Positions 11,660-23,528 of a DNA stretch of 64,000 bases are shown piece by piece. Source of the stretch: Irpex lacteus (taxonomy: Eukaryota; Basidiomycota; Agaricomycetes; Polyporales; Irpicaceae); assembly GCA_001986395.2 (NCBI GenBank), contig MQVO02000012.1, positions 496,001 through 560,000 on the forward strand. Reading direction: 5' to 3'. Below the pieces are notes generated by a model that had not been told where the DNA came from, searched no databases, and saw nothing but the letters and a program-made list of their open reading frames with translations. Numbering within the stretch: the stretch's first letter is position 1; each line of letters begins with the position of its first letter. A program made the position numbers and the translations under genes.

Positions 11660-13601
11660 CGTTCAGTTGGCACAGCTATTGTTGATTCCATGCATTTGGG
11701 AGGTAAGGAACGTAACTATCTGTACTGTATTCGACGTTCACATGCTATGTTATCAGTCATCAAGTTTTTCTGCTGTGTTGTGCTATCCACGTGCACACAA
11801 AGCTGCCCAACATTCGCAGCAGTTCCAGTGTCGTAATGCTGTCAACATCCTTCCTCGATGTACTGGTGCTATTCAACACCATCATATACCCTTCTGTTCT
11901 ATCACCTCGTTAGCGCGTTGATCTCCTGTCAAGATGGACTTCTGAGGCTGTACCAGCACAAGACACGGAACATGTAGACAGTGGGTGTGAGACCTGTTCA
12001 GCTGGTTATTCATCTCGAACACGAAGTTAATACTAAGATGCCGTATGGCCATAGAATAGCCCAGATAGACAGAGGTGGGCACCGTTCTTACTGCCCAGGC
12101 GAGCATCTCATATATCTTTTGTATTATCTAGGACCTGTAGCGTTTCTAGGCTTTCCCCTCATGACTATGTTAATGTGGCTTAACAAGCTAGGCAGCGAGC
12201 ATGTAAACCTCGCCATGATCCCTTTTATCTCCCAACGGACAGCGTGAATACGAGACCACGAGACTCAAGGGGACACTTCGTCGTATGGTGTCTTTTGGCT
12301 TCCGTCTTTGTGAGTGTTCAAATCACCGGTAGCATCGGGACGCGTGAGTATGACGGCCTTCCTTCTTTCAGAGTAAGTTCTGGGCGCCATAGCTATAGTG
12401 CTAGTTTGGGTAACTCATTCATTAGTCAAGATCGCTGGCTGCCAAACCGTGGGCGCGCGGAGGAATGAAGGCACTAGAAGGTGCAAACCTCTCAATTCGG
12501 GGTACCTTCGAACATCATCGTCAACTACGGTGTCCTATTCTATGTGAATGGCTGACGAACATCGCCTCAAGGACAGGCCTTGCCTTTGAGAACGTCTTTC
12601 GAACGGAGGCACAACTCGTGACGAACAACGGCGAACCACGGCACAGCGCCGCCCATCGACACGTGTATTCTGTACTTCCTCGAGGTATCAAGGGCTGTGT
12701 AGTTTGGTCGTAAAGATACAATAACTACGGCTTAGGACATCGGCTCTACCATCGGACTTGCAGCGACAGTCAAAGAATGCTTACCTGTTCAAAACATGCT
12801 CGCAGCCTATATTTAGTATGGCAGCCATGCCCAACGTGCATCGCATCGAGCAATATTACTCATGGACAGATGGTGGAAGTATTCACATGTGGTTTCAAGA
12901 ACGAGGCAAGAGCTATTATCTCACAATGTTTAGTTCTTTAGTAACGCGAAGGTCAGATCAATCATTTGAACGTGCCGCGAAGCTAGGCACGCGTCATCAT
13001 TTGGGGTCGACGCCCGGGAATGCGGTGAGCGTTCTGCTTCCTCACCATCCATGTAAGTACATTTTCTAACTGCTCGATGTGGATTGCACATTCTGATCGG
13101 CATCTCTACAGTACTACTTGCACCCCCGACAGGGGCTGTTTTTAATGCTAAGCAAGACTTAGCATTCTGTATCGCGTTTCGGCGCAGCATGCCCATGGAT
13201 GGTATATATACTTTTCGGCCGCGCCCACCAGAAAGCATATTCGGGGCAGGTGATGGAATTCATGATTGGTAGCGGTAGCTGTATACCAGTTGTCCGAACA
13301 TTGGGGTATGTGTGGCGCGCTCAGATTTATCCTTCCCATACAGATGTCCAATCGACAATCTATCCTAAAGCGGCCCTGAGGCACTCTGCTACAGCGTTCT
13401 GTAGCGCACAGCAATTGCGTAGATAAGTATCCCACCTGACGCACAAGTAACAGTCGTGCCCCCGCATGTGAGTACTTTTGCTGTGCAGTGTTGAATCGCA
13501 TATAACACGCTTAACAGCACACCCTCATATGCATGTAGCTGAACACATTACGGCGAAGGTGACCACCAACGACCAGCCACGCATCAGCCCTACCAACAAC
13601 C
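11660..13601. other. Spacer between the two kinase-family copies
   Basis: About 1.9 kb with many short frames but no domain, splice series or repeat that I can support. The right end (13425-13530) is similar to the region in front of the first copy. Some frames (for example near 12830-13060 and 13084-13270) could be decayed coding sequence, but I could not tie them to a family. Confidence 0.4.
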
Positions 13602-16234
13602 ATGTTGGACGACATCATCGACATCCTGAAGGCCTTGTACTCCATATATGAGACCCGGGAGGCTGTCAAGGAGAACGCACAAGAGATCAAACGGTTCTGT
13701 CGACATGCTGACGAGTTAATGAAAATGGTTCAGGAGCATAGCAAGACTGGAACGGATATATCGTACAGAACAGAGAGGAGCCTGCGACGCTTTCAACGGC
13801 GAGTTTGCATCTCAACACAAGATGAAATTCCAGCTGATTGTACGGTTAGCAATATTCTTATCATTCAGGACACGGTCCAAAGCCTCAAACGGGCGAATTT
13901 TGTACGACGCCTTATCTTCCACCCGTCTTTAACGAGACAAATCCAGAGGGCATATGCGGACATGAGTCGCCTGACTCAGGAATTTACGGTGAGTTCCAGT
14001 ATATCAGTGCTATCTTCTTCGGCTCACTTTGTTTCTCTCCAACTCTAAGTTGGAGCAAGTCATAGACATGAAAGCAGTACTGTACAGACGAGAGGCTGCC
14101 AAAGAACGTGATAAGCGTACAATCGATAATACGTGCCGCGAGATACTCGAGAAGTCAAATGGAGGTAATGACACTCGAAAGCTACTCGAGGTATGTAACT
14201 CTACTATATAGGTCACGAATATAATCTGCTCATAACTCTCCACCACCATCATTAGGCCATGAAGATTCCACCTGAAGACATGGAAGAAACATTGGTATCC
14301 TGTTCGAACGTATGCACGATTGCTTATGTTTACGTATGTTAATTACGTGCTAAGTCTAATTATTGCACTATAGCGGCTCAACGAAGACATCCCTAGTCAA
14401 CTCGAACGTGCGGTACTCAGCAGCGTCACGTCGGCCTTAGACAAACGCGTCGAGAAAATAATGGCCATTCCACCCGAGTATGTCATCACCTCGCTAGATG
14501 TTGTTATCCATCGCCACAAACGCAAGGGCCAAGGTGGGTTCGCGAGGGTGTTTGAGGGAACGTGGCAAGGACGGCTGGTGGCCGTTAAAGTGCTAGAGAA
14601 AGGACTTGACCCTAAAGTAAAAAGCGTTCATCCGTCGATCCTCGTCCTTGACAATATCTGACGAGCTCGCATGCAGGTGTTCGAGAAGGAGATCGACGTC
14701 TGGAGGCGACTGAATCATGAGAACATTCTCAAATTTCACGGAGCTTGCTCCATAGCGGACTCCCCATTCATGGTTTGCGAGCTGAAGCGGTACGGTAATA
14801 TCAATACGTACCTGGCGGACCATAGCTCTGCGGACCGACGTCAACTTGTGAGTTCGCATGGCTTGTCGACGGTGTAGATACTGACGATATCCTAGCTTAC
14901 AGACGCGTGCCAAGGCTTAGAGTATCTTCATCAGAACAATGTCATCCACGGAGACCTCAAAGGGGTGAGGCCTGTCGTTCACCATCATAGGATTTCCAGA
15001 CCCTCTTACTGCCTTTTAGAGTAATATCCTTGTCGGAGATGATAAGGTCGCATGTCTATGTGACTTTGGGTTTTCCAGAATCAAGACCTTTCAGACCACT
15101 CTGACGATGGGCCCCGACCGAGCTCACGCAACCGGGTGGGGCACGATGCGGTGGGCAGCACCTGAGCAGCTTAAATATGGTGGAACCTCAAGAGAGGCAG
15201 ATATATATAGCTTTGCAATGACGATGTATGAGGTAGGCCCCGTAAGTTTCTGGATGAGACGCTTGCTAAGATCTGCCCGTGATTGGAGATTTACAGCGGG
15301 AGCCCTCCCTTCGTTGAGTTTGACGTGGGTGTCATCTACGAACGTGTGCGTATGGGCAAGAAACCACCCTCGTTACTTGGTAAACACCGCGTACTAGATC
15401 GGGACCTCACTGCAGAGATCTGGCGGATCATGTCTCTTGCGTCGAGGAGAAAGCCCGCAGACCGGCCAGCAGCGAGTACTGTTGCAGCTTGGCTCAAGTT
15501 TCCAAATACGGTGTACAATACATCAGGAGACTCCGAATGGGACGATTCAAGCGAGCGATCTCCAACCCCGTCCAGTGAAAACGTGGGTGGGAACTGGGGA
15601 GGGAACCGTTTGAAGAAGCCATCGACTGCATCTTTACACGCTACAGCTGTGACAACGGATTCATACCCTCACAAGGTCAGTCGATTGGCAAATCGTACAC
15701 AAAGCATGACTCCAAGCGATCTTCCCGTAGCGTCTGTATAGCGAATCAGGGGATAGGAAATCATCGAAGTAGGCCGATCCTAGTTTACAACTATCCAGAG
15801 ACATTGCTAATAAAATTCGTAGCAACAAATATAAGCAACCACCGAAAATCCACTATCATGACTCTACGCACGCGACGGTGCCTCGACCGCCACCGGGAAC
15901 CTTCCAACCAGTGGGAGCACCCATGGTAATCCCTTATGGGGGACCTCCAGGAGTATTCAGTACCACGCACTCACGTCCTGGCGAGAACAGCTTAGTTTAC
16001 CCTTTCGGTGACATGGGTGCCATTCCGCCTGGTGCCGTCCCCGTTCTCCAGGTTGACCATGGAATGATGCTCGTGCCGGACAAGCCAACTCATATGGGAG
16101 GTACACAGTCCCAGCCTGTAGGCACATTTGTGCCCACCGGGCCGCCTACGATGCAGTTCCTTGCGCCGCCTATGCCACATATGAAGAAATCACGGTCGAA
16201 AGGGAGGTTAGGGGGCTGGTTCTCGTCTCGATAG
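13602..16234 (+). CDS. MLKL-NTD/HeLo-like domain fused to TKL-type protein kinase
   Basis: Eleven exons (13602-13802, 13869-13988, 14050-14190, 14256-14309, 14374-14616, 14677-14847, 14896-14964, 15020-15232, 15289-15675, 15731-15768, 15823-16234) give about 682 aa. Residues 1-155 form a helical region with ETREAVKENAQEIKRF and RANFVRRLIFHPSLTRQ, which I read as the MLKL-NTD/HeLo-like bundle seen in fungal and plant cell-death proteins. Residues about 213-500 are a kinase: glycine loop GQGGFARV (224-231), VAVK lysine 244, likely helix-C Glu 258, catalytic HGDLKGSN (D330, N335), DFG (348-350), APE (380-382). All catalytic residues are present, so activity is expected, unlike animal MLKL. A Pro/Gly-rich tail ends KKSRSKGRLGGWFSSR. 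Acceptor at 15288 and the short exon 15731-15768 are the least certain joins. Confidence 0.75.
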
Positions 16235-17073
16235 TACACATGAGATAATGATTTTACGCAGTCTCTAGTCACGACCCATACCATGACTAGCAGGTGCAGG
16301 GTGCCCCTTTGGCTAGCAAACGTGACGTTGGCACCAAGAGTTTCACGGATCCGCAGCAATTGTGCTCACGGGGAAAGCTATAACGCAGCGACCTAGTCCT
16401 CCGCAACCTAACTTTGTTTTTTTATCTCGCATAGCGAGGTGCTAGTAGCTAGCTAATGACATTCCATGCGCAGGATAATCCTATGACGTGTCGGTACTTG
16501 TACTATGTATATACGAATTTGGTTCAATTGCTCCCCATGCCCTTGTTCTATTACAAGCCACTAGGAGCGATATCCTCGTGAGTCATTGACGAAGCGAAGA
16601 GACCTGAAAGGCTGAAGTCCGGATCTGCAGTGGCGGTTTCTTTGAAAGCTTATTGGCAGGTACCGGTAGCGAAAAGGCAGGAATAACTTCCTTACATTTG
16701 GAGTGCCTGACTCAGGCCACAGGCACGGGTACGTCGGCTACTACTATGTTGACAATACCACCATGTAAATAATTATTCTCTACGACACAAGTCGATCATG
16801 ACAATCGGTCAGAGTGCTCTTGCGTTGTAGGCACGCCGAGTAATTTAAAATCGGATACAGCCAAATGATGACAACTAAAGTACTACATACTGGCACACGA
16901 GCTGATTGTTACAGTACCTGTACAACTGAACAGTGGAATACTGACTTGAGCATCTGCGGATGATATTGACAAGTTATTCTCTGTTATCATCGGCGATGGA
17001 AGTCCTCTGAATCGATGTCTCTGTCAAGTTACCATTGTGATTGTCATTATAGATGATTCGCACCGAGCTTATA
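16235..17073. other. Intergenic region between convergent kinase and BTB genes
   Basis: No supported gene. The right edge may hold a last short exon of the BTB gene (about 16990-17015), because a GTAAGT donor sits exactly at its apparent stop and other family members have a short terminal exon. Confidence 0.45.
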
Positions 17074-18096
17074 TTACTTACAGGCAGGACCATATCTCTT
17101 GTAAAAGCGAGACCATATATCTTGTTGTTTTTCCTCCACAACTCGCACCATACCGGGGGCACAGAGAGAGCACAAGGCAGAAGGCGAGTCTCCCTCGTGT
17201 GAAAGGATCCAATTATCCAACCTGTCCAGTACATCTCTCCCGTCGGAGAACGCCTTTGTATGTGCCTCCGCGACCATGGTCTGTATGTATTTCGCACACA
17301 TGGACTTGCTTCTTTTGTTCCTGTGTTCGTATGGTTCCAGCTCCGATAGTAGTCTGTAGAGAGCGGCGTTCTCTGAGGATAGGTATTCTCGTGCAGTTAT
17401 GCAGTACTGAAATTCGGCGGAAGAAAGCGAGTGGTTGTGAGACGTTGGGTTGTTGAAAGCTATCAGGAGTTGAGGTAGGGAGACGTGGTTTGCGCATTTG
17501 TATAATGCTGCGGGTACGTATTCGTGGAGGTTCAGTTGATTGGTGAGATGCAATATAGCAATGCAGTCTGTGGGACCCCAGATAATAGGACAATCAGGAG
17601 AATCGCAAAGATCTTCGCCATGGCTCTGGAGATCCTTCAAATCTTTCGGGTAACACACAGAGACCCTCCGAAGAACGTCCTTTTGCAGGGCATGGAACGC
17701 GTATTTCGTACCAAGTCGGATGAGCGCAACAGCGGTTGCAGATTCAATTCGTTGGCTGCCATTGGTGAAGCTGTGGCCATGAGCTCGGTATAAGTAAGTG
17801 GGCGCTTCAAATATTACTACGGGCGTTACGCACCATTCTACTCCATTGCATAAAATGTTCAAAAGTATTGCGACCTCTTCGGCACTATCATCGGCCAGAC
17901 GAACGATTGGGCAGTCGGGGGGATGGCCATTGGGCTCCGACGTTGGTTGGGGCAAAAGAAACATATCACGAAAAATGTCTGAATGTCTGACCAATAGTCC
18001 CCGATATACGCGAAATCCCGTAGTCTCCGCGATGAGAATCACGGTACCGTCGTCAAACCATAGATCAGGGTGTCTTGTTATGCCTTCCATAGACAT
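17074..18096 (-). CDS. BTB/POZ domain protein, paralogue 1
   Basis: Two exons (18096-17834, 17770-17074) give 319 aa. The start MSMEGITRH was chosen because it aligns residue for residue with MALESITKH of the paralogue at 46654. Residues 9-90 are the BTB fold: LWFDDG, TTGFRVYRGLL, SDIFRDMF, CPIVRLADD. After the intron comes a conserved C-terminal half (RLGTKYAFHALQKDVLRR, CPIIWGPTDCIA, Cys pairs near the end) shared by all five copies. BTB domains mediate dimerisation and often recruit Cul3; no partner domain is visible. The intron position is shared with the copies at 30059, 31673, 46654 and 63359. A GTAAGT at the stop hints at an additional terminal exon. Confidence 0.8.
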   Translation of the reverse strand: MSMEGITRHPDLWFDDGTVILIAETTGFRVYRGLLVRHSDIFRDMFLLPQPTSEPNGHPPDCPIVRLADDSAEEVAILLNILCNGVEWCVTPVVIFEAPTYLYRAHGHSFTNGSQRIESATAVALIRLGTKYAFHALQKDVLRRVSVCYPKDLKDLQSHGEDLCDSPDCPIIWGPTDCIAILHLTNQLNLHEYVPAALYKCANHVSLPQLLIAFNNPTSHNHSLSSAEFQYCITAREYLSSENAALYRLLSELEPYEHRNKRSKSMCAKYIQTMVAEAHTKAFSDGRDVLDRLDNWILSHEGDSPSALCSLCAPGMVRVVEEKQQDIWSRFYKRYGPACK

Positions 18097-19102
18097 GATC
18101 TCGAACAATGTCCGCAGTGTGCGCCGAGCTGATGGTGGTCGGATTCGAAATGTCGAGCTGAAGCGCTGAAACTTTGAAAGTTTCCGTTTAGGGCAGTGAA
18201 ATAGACGTCGAACCGTCACGGTATGTGACACTCCTGGCCACATTGTGACATGTTGTAGATACGATCACATCGACCCTTAGCATCGGAGTACCTGTTCGTG
18301 AATATTGGAGCTCCAGCTTACCAATAACATGAGAAAGTAAGTAGCCATGTCTCTGCAGGCATATGGACGGTACTTACTACGCAGTCACGCCGGTATCTTA
18401 ACCCCCAGTTGGATTCCGAGTCGTGGCGTACCCAGAGATGCTTCACGTTCTTATTCTATTTTTACCTACGGGCCATAGTTTGTGCTATTAGTGAAGTTGT
18501 CACACTATACGTGCGCTCGATTGACGGTTATGTAAGAGTCTCGAGTTGAAATCAAAACTTGATGTCCACCTAGGTACCTCTGGAAAGACGTGAGATATGT
18601 ACGAGTGAAGTTGTTGTGGAAATATATATATACGCAGTAGCTTGGTGCTGGGGGTGATTTCTGAGAAAAGGAATACAAATGCGATAGATTGATCATGTCG
18701 TTGTACCATCCGGGTGCTTTGTGAAGCCTTCTAAAGACATCTGCGAGAGAGCGATACGCCAAAAGATAAAGTGATCAGCAGCCTCAGGCATTGCAGGCTA
18801 CCAACCATCGACGCATTTTATACAATTTGCGTGACGATGACCCAAGCCGCAGAGAGCATATAAGGCCAACGGCCAATACATTTGGCCGCACCATCATGGC
18901 TCACGACTGGTGCCAGTATGGTAACAAAGAATGCATCACCGTGTTTGAGCAGTAAGCACGAAAATAGTATTGCTGTTGGCACTACCACTGACCGAGTCAT
19001 CGTCAGCGTAAAGCATCATGATTGCTAAGGGCTGGTGTACACAACCTACGTAGACAATACGAGCTCCGGCTCTAAAGACGTGTTACATTCAACAGATACG
19101 AG
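18097..19102. other. Intergenic region, BTB promoter side
   Basis: No gene supported. It holds the promoter of the BTB gene (minus strand) and the 3' flank of the hydrolase. Frames on the minus strand at 18500-18760 show no family features. Confidence 0.45.
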
Positions 19103-19992
19103 TCAAGGAGCCCATTCTTGTATTGTGCGTAGCATCCTGTCCCTGGCCTCCTCGTTAGCCCAGAAATGATTCGTGCCTTCAACCTTCACAATCTTCAGTT
19201 TGCCTCGAGGGTAACCCTCGGTTTCCTCAGCCTCATGCTTCAGCGTCTTTACCCATGCATCATAGCTCTCGATGCTAGTGAAGTCGTCGTGATCGCTGTA
19301 TAAGACAAGCACGTTGGATCTGGGGTCGTGTAAGAGGGTCTTGAGCGCGTCAGTGTAGTGTCCACCCCTGAAGGCCGTCAGCCACGAGCGAGGTCCTAAG
19401 GGGTAAGAGAGGAGTATATGGAATACTGGGATGCTAGGATGTTCGCTGAGGAGAGGGAACAAGGACGCTATGAGCGAACCATGAGAATAGCCCTATGAGA
19501 ATCATGTCAGTCTCGTGTTGATGGGCAACTTAGGTAATGGGAAATCGATGTACTAGGATCACCAATGATATGAGGTCCGGAAATCTGGGCAGTATCCATT
19601 GTGCCACTAGCTCGCGAAGATCCTCAGCCTCTTGCTTGCCCGTAAGTGAAGGCCAACCGGATGATTTGCCTACGCCGCGTGAGTTATAGCGTAATACGTG
19701 GTACCCTCTGTCGAGCAGCGGACCGGTTAAGTCACGAAGAACACTAGAATGTATCGTGAGCTTGAAGCAGAGTATCAGAGAACTGAATACGTACGCACGG
19801 GTCGTGCATCCTTCCACCCAGCCATGACCATGGGTGCAGAAGAATCGCGAATTTGGTGCCAGTTACACTGGCAAATATCTGATGCGCCACAGACAGAGAT
19901 GCTTCTAGTCTCAGGCCAGAAGGCAGTTGTATGAGGGCGTTCGTAAAGGGTGCGGTTCCATTGTGGACGCTGTTTTCTTCGACATGATTCAT
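19103..19992 (-). CDS. Alpha/beta hydrolase
   Basis: Three exons (19992-19799, 19743-19554, 19492-19103) give 257 aa. An N-terminal strand and oxyanion region reads AILLHPWSWLGGRMHDP, followed by YNSRGVGKSSG. The nucleophile elbow GYSHG puts Ser at 131. The acid is likely Asp in YSDHDD (about 195-198) and the base is His 237 in GTNHFW. All three triad members are therefore present in the expected order, and the length suits a minimal alpha/beta hydrolase with little or no cap. There is no signal peptide, so it is probably cytosolic. The substrate cannot be told; the family includes small esterases and acylpeptidase-like proteins common in basidiomycetes. Confidence 0.85.
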
Positions 19993-21299
19993 TTCAGTGG
20001 CAATGGTGGTGATACTGGACGTTTCGGCGCCAGCTACGGGGGTAGCCGGACACCTCGCTTTCCTGATTCGGCAATGTATTAGGTTCACCCTTAGCGCTGT
20101 CTGTCGGTGGTTTGAGACCTCCGTCCTCGAACGCCCACCGACAGCAGTGACGATCCAGTCAAACCTCTTCGAATTTGCTGCTGCTGTAATGGGTGGAAAG
20201 CTTGAGAGGTCGTGGTGATATGGGTCGGCCTCTTGAATGAAGACCGAAAGCTGGAGTCGGTACAAATGGGCTGGCACGACCATCATATCTACCGACCATC
20301 TCCCTCCTCATACCAAATCCTGTTCATGCTCAGCGTAGGGGTAAGACGCATTATTGTGAGCCCTTGCTCTGCATCGCCAGAATAATGGCATATTCAGCCT
20401 AGCCGGCAACACTACCAACTTGAAGTAAGTTTTTTGTTATCCTCCGCAAATTTTCTGTGTTCACAGACTGACGTTCCCCGTGAAATCTTTGCGGTTAGCT
20501 CAAGTGATGTTGTAGACGTCAAGCCATCTTCTCGTCTCTATCGGGAATGAGCGAGACTGCACACTGCACAGGCTTATCCCACGGTAATCGTACTTCGATC
20601 TCATGCAGTACCCGTATTGGGCTTCCAAGGATGCCCCCTGCAAACGACCAAATACTTGCATGGATTTCCTAGGAGCCATTTACGTGGCATATTCGATTGA
20701 CCAGGGGTAGCTGTAACTGGCAGGGCCTCTCATATTGCGTTTTACTGATCGCGTTTTACTGAAGCGTGTCGTCCGCGGCACAGCGCTTCCGCGATGGCGG
20801 GATGGTGGGCATTGAGATGCTCCGCACCCGCTGCGTTTTATACGAAGATTATGCTGATTGGACCCCAGTTTTACCAAACATGATTTACTATCAAGGATCC
20901 TTCGATCGTCTTCGCGCACACTCACAGGCTTCGCTTCTGTGATGCCGCCACACCAACGGTGTATAGGCGCGTAGCTGGATAACTATTAGGTGTGTACATT
21001 GATTCCTGCTACGTTTCTCGTAACATGACGGAACCTCTTAGGCCTGTAGCGCACTGTTCCAACACACCCTCATTCACGAAAGAGGGCGTCGCTTTGTCAC
21101 ATGTGCCACGATAGGATGCTGATTTCCCAAGTCGCGTGTTCATCGCTTTGTTCTGGCCCAGTAACGAGGCAGTCCGTGTCTCTGATATCCTACTCAATCA
21201 GCTCCTGCGAAAGTGTCGAAATCATGTGACAACGCCGTTGGTGGACATAAAAGGACGCAAATTTCGAGAAAATATACTGCATCGCATACATCCTCAACA
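19993..21299. other. Intergenic region between hydrolase and zinc-finger gene
   Basis: No supported gene. There is a short direct repeat of GCGTTTTACTGA-like sequence around 20735-20763. The right end holds CATAAAAGG at 21246-21254, a TATA-like box 46-54 bp before the next ATG. Confidence 0.45.
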
Positions 21300-22316
21300 A
21301 TGAACCAGCACTCCCAGCAGCAGCAGTATCCGCCATCCTCCGCTCGTCGTTATCGCCGATTTGAGGCGGACAACGCATTGCAGCTTTATATGCTTGACGA
21401 ACAACAACTCTCTTGGGGGCAGATTAGTCAGGCAGAAGCTGACCGCTTGACTTGCTCTCCTACCACCACCCTCCCTCCAATGCCTGTTGCACCAGCCCAG
21501 CGAACGTCTGCTACTCGCCCTCCTCCTACTATTAAAACTATGGAAAACCTCAGCCACCTCTCATCGCACTCGGGCACTCCGTTGCAAGTCAAGACATCGC
21601 AACCCTCTCATCTCCAACCAGCGCTGCCAGACCCTCTTGCTTATGGCACTCACCGCCATCTTGCCGACGGCGCTCTCTTCTCGGAGAGCAGGCACCGCTA
21701 TCTCAACGATGTTCAACGCTGTAAGTACTCAACTATGCTATGCACATTCGGGGTGAAAAGTACTGATACGGTGTGGCGGTGCACATTAATATAGATAACG
21801 ACCAGCGTCCTAGTACGTTGGGTGTTCACAACAGCTCCCGTGTTGGCAATGCCTCCTCGACTGGGTCTCATGCTGTTCTATTCGGCAGGGACACAGACGG
21901 ACGAGGCTTCGACGACGTCCCTGATTTCACGGGGCTGAACGTGAGCGACCCCCCTTCAACGCTTCGAGTAACGCTAAATGATCTATGCTTCCTCTGTTCA
22001 GTCTGGTACCATCAACGGCCCTGGTCCACCTAACAGGCTCGCCATGCCGTCCTTGTCTCGCGGCTCTTCATCGCATACTGTATCAGCCTTGCCCGACACG
22101 AGCGCCTTCAACTCTCAACGACCCGTCGCACTCATCCACACTCTCTGCGATATCTGCGGGAAAGGCCCATTCGGACGTTTAAACGAGCTCAGGAGGCACC
22201 GAGCTACGGTGCACGAACCTCCGAAATGGGTCTGTGGAATCTGCGGTAACCGCTTCAAGAGGAAAGATGATAGGGAGAGACACAAGAGGGTTTTGCATCA
22301 CTTGCTAGGGCGGTGA
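21300..22316 (+). CDS. C2H2 zinc-finger protein, copy 1
   Basis: Three exons (21300-21720, 21795-21940, 22002-22316) give 293 aa. The first 215 residues are low complexity (QQQQ, Pro/Ser/Thr-rich), as in transcription-factor activation or linker regions. The last 65 residues carry two fingers: LCDICGKGPFGRLNELRRHRATVH and then VCGICGNRFKRKDDRERHKRVLH, each Cys-x2-Cys with two zinc His residues. The first finger is unusual in having GPFGR between the Cys pair and the helix. A TATA-like box lies about 50 bp upstream of the ATG. Probably a DNA-binding regulator; the target is unknown. A relative lies at 26285. Confidence 0.8.
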
Positions 22317-22964
22317 ACGAAGCGCCGCTGCTACTATTTCTCTTGGGTTCAATTGATGTCAAAATATGGACAAAACATGAGATTATAGGTTTCGACTCGG
22401 AATTGGCTTTTTCGTGTTCTTATGACCCATTGTTAACCTTGTAACCGTGAGTATGAATGCTAAATTTGAACTCATGTTCTCTATGATTATCGCCGCCAAT
22501 CAGTACAGTATTCGACGTAAACTACACAGAAGTTGGACATACTTCAAGTCAACATTGCTCGTTACTGGTACGACTCCGCTGGAAAGAAACCTTACTTATA
22601 CTCACCAGCGATCATTGATGAAGTAGGCATCGAGACTGTTAGTGCTTACACACGCATTACATATAGATTCGCATGGCCATGGGGTAATGGTTGCGTGAGT
22701 ACATCATATATCATGGTCTTATTCCCGCCAATAGCGTCAAACCTGGGAGCTCGTCCAAGATTTTCTTGCAACATTGGCAAACACGTGATACATGGGTATC
22801 CGTGAGGTTTTCTACGGCAGTCTGGGGAAACGGTCTGTACCTGGTCTGGGGCCTATCGTTGTTAATCGTGGCGGGCTGCAAACAATGTCGAAAATGTCAC
22901 ACAAAGCTCGGTCGACGCAGAGAGCTACTGGCCTGAGCGCCTAGGCGCGAGCTTCGAGTTGAAC
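22317..22964. other. Gene-poor flank of a repeat region
   Basis: No supported gene. AT-rich downstream flank of the zinc-finger gene; frames near 22533-22936 show no domain. Confidence 0.4.
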
Positions 22965-23073
22965 GTTGAAGCTTACAGCTGGCCCAATATCGATAGACGT
23001 TAGGCGAGAGCTGGTCGCACAGCCGGGGAATGCCGCAGGTGGCGCAAGTGGTGCGGCGGACGCCCGGAGCCCC
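22965..23073 (+). repeat. Left arm of long inverted repeat
   Basis: Matches the reverse complement of 23408-23528 with a few substitutions and one or two small indels near the outer end. Confidence 0.8.
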
Positions 23074-23407
23074 AGAACACCAGTCGGGGATTGCGATAGT
23101 ACACAGCAATTTTTTTCGAATCTACTCATTTAACTGAACGAGAGAAACCAGGTTGAGTCTATACAATATCACCCAGGCCTTTGTGGGACACGAGATCGAT
23201 TTTTTTGTTGAGTATCAATGGTATTTCCCAATAAGGCAGTGGAAATGTGTTACTGTCCTGCGTTTGAAGCCCGATTTACCTCTGTGATTCTTCAAACAAA
23301 TTCAACCAACGCTGGATGTATCTTAAAAGCGCATTCTCAATGTATTCAATGGGCAGTTCAACGCCTGTAGACGGAAACCATGCACAGTGGCCAGGCTTGC
23401 GCTAACG

Positions 23408-23528
23408 AGTGAGTCGGGGTCCCGGGCGTTTTTCGCACCACTTGTGCCACCTGCGGCATTCCCCGGCTGTGCGACCAGCTCTCGCCTGACGTCTATCGAT
23501 ATTGGGCCAGCTGTAAAGCTTTGAAGGA
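23408..23528 (-). repeat. Right arm of long inverted repeat
   Basis: Reverse complement of 22965-23073. GC-rich compared with the AT-rich spacer between the arms. Confidence 0.8.

Larger units (their letters stand above)
22965..23528. mobile_element. Non-autonomous element with about 105-bp terminal inverted repeats
   Basis: The segment at about 22965-23073 is nearly the exact reverse complement of about 23408-23528. Landmarks of the left arm are ACAGCTGGCCCAATATCGAT, GAGCTGGTCGCACAGCCGGG and AATGCCGCAGGTGGC; each recurs inverted in the right arm with only scattered changes. The spacer is about 335 bp and has no long ORF. This is the form of a foldback or MITE-like DNA transposon remnant. 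A TTGAAG sequence flanks both ends and might be a target-site duplication, though the ends are not certain. No transposase was found in the window. Confidence 0.75.

Noticed and set aside
15107..15397. Separate small ORF in the middle of the kinase gene
   Set aside because: Its first part is exon 8 of the kinase (DFG to APE region) and the rest is read-through into the next intron.
20735..20763. Short repeat of a GCGTTTTACTGA-like sequence as a possible CRISPR-like or regulatory array
   Set aside because: Only two units with almost no spacer; the organism is a eukaryote and no further copies are present.
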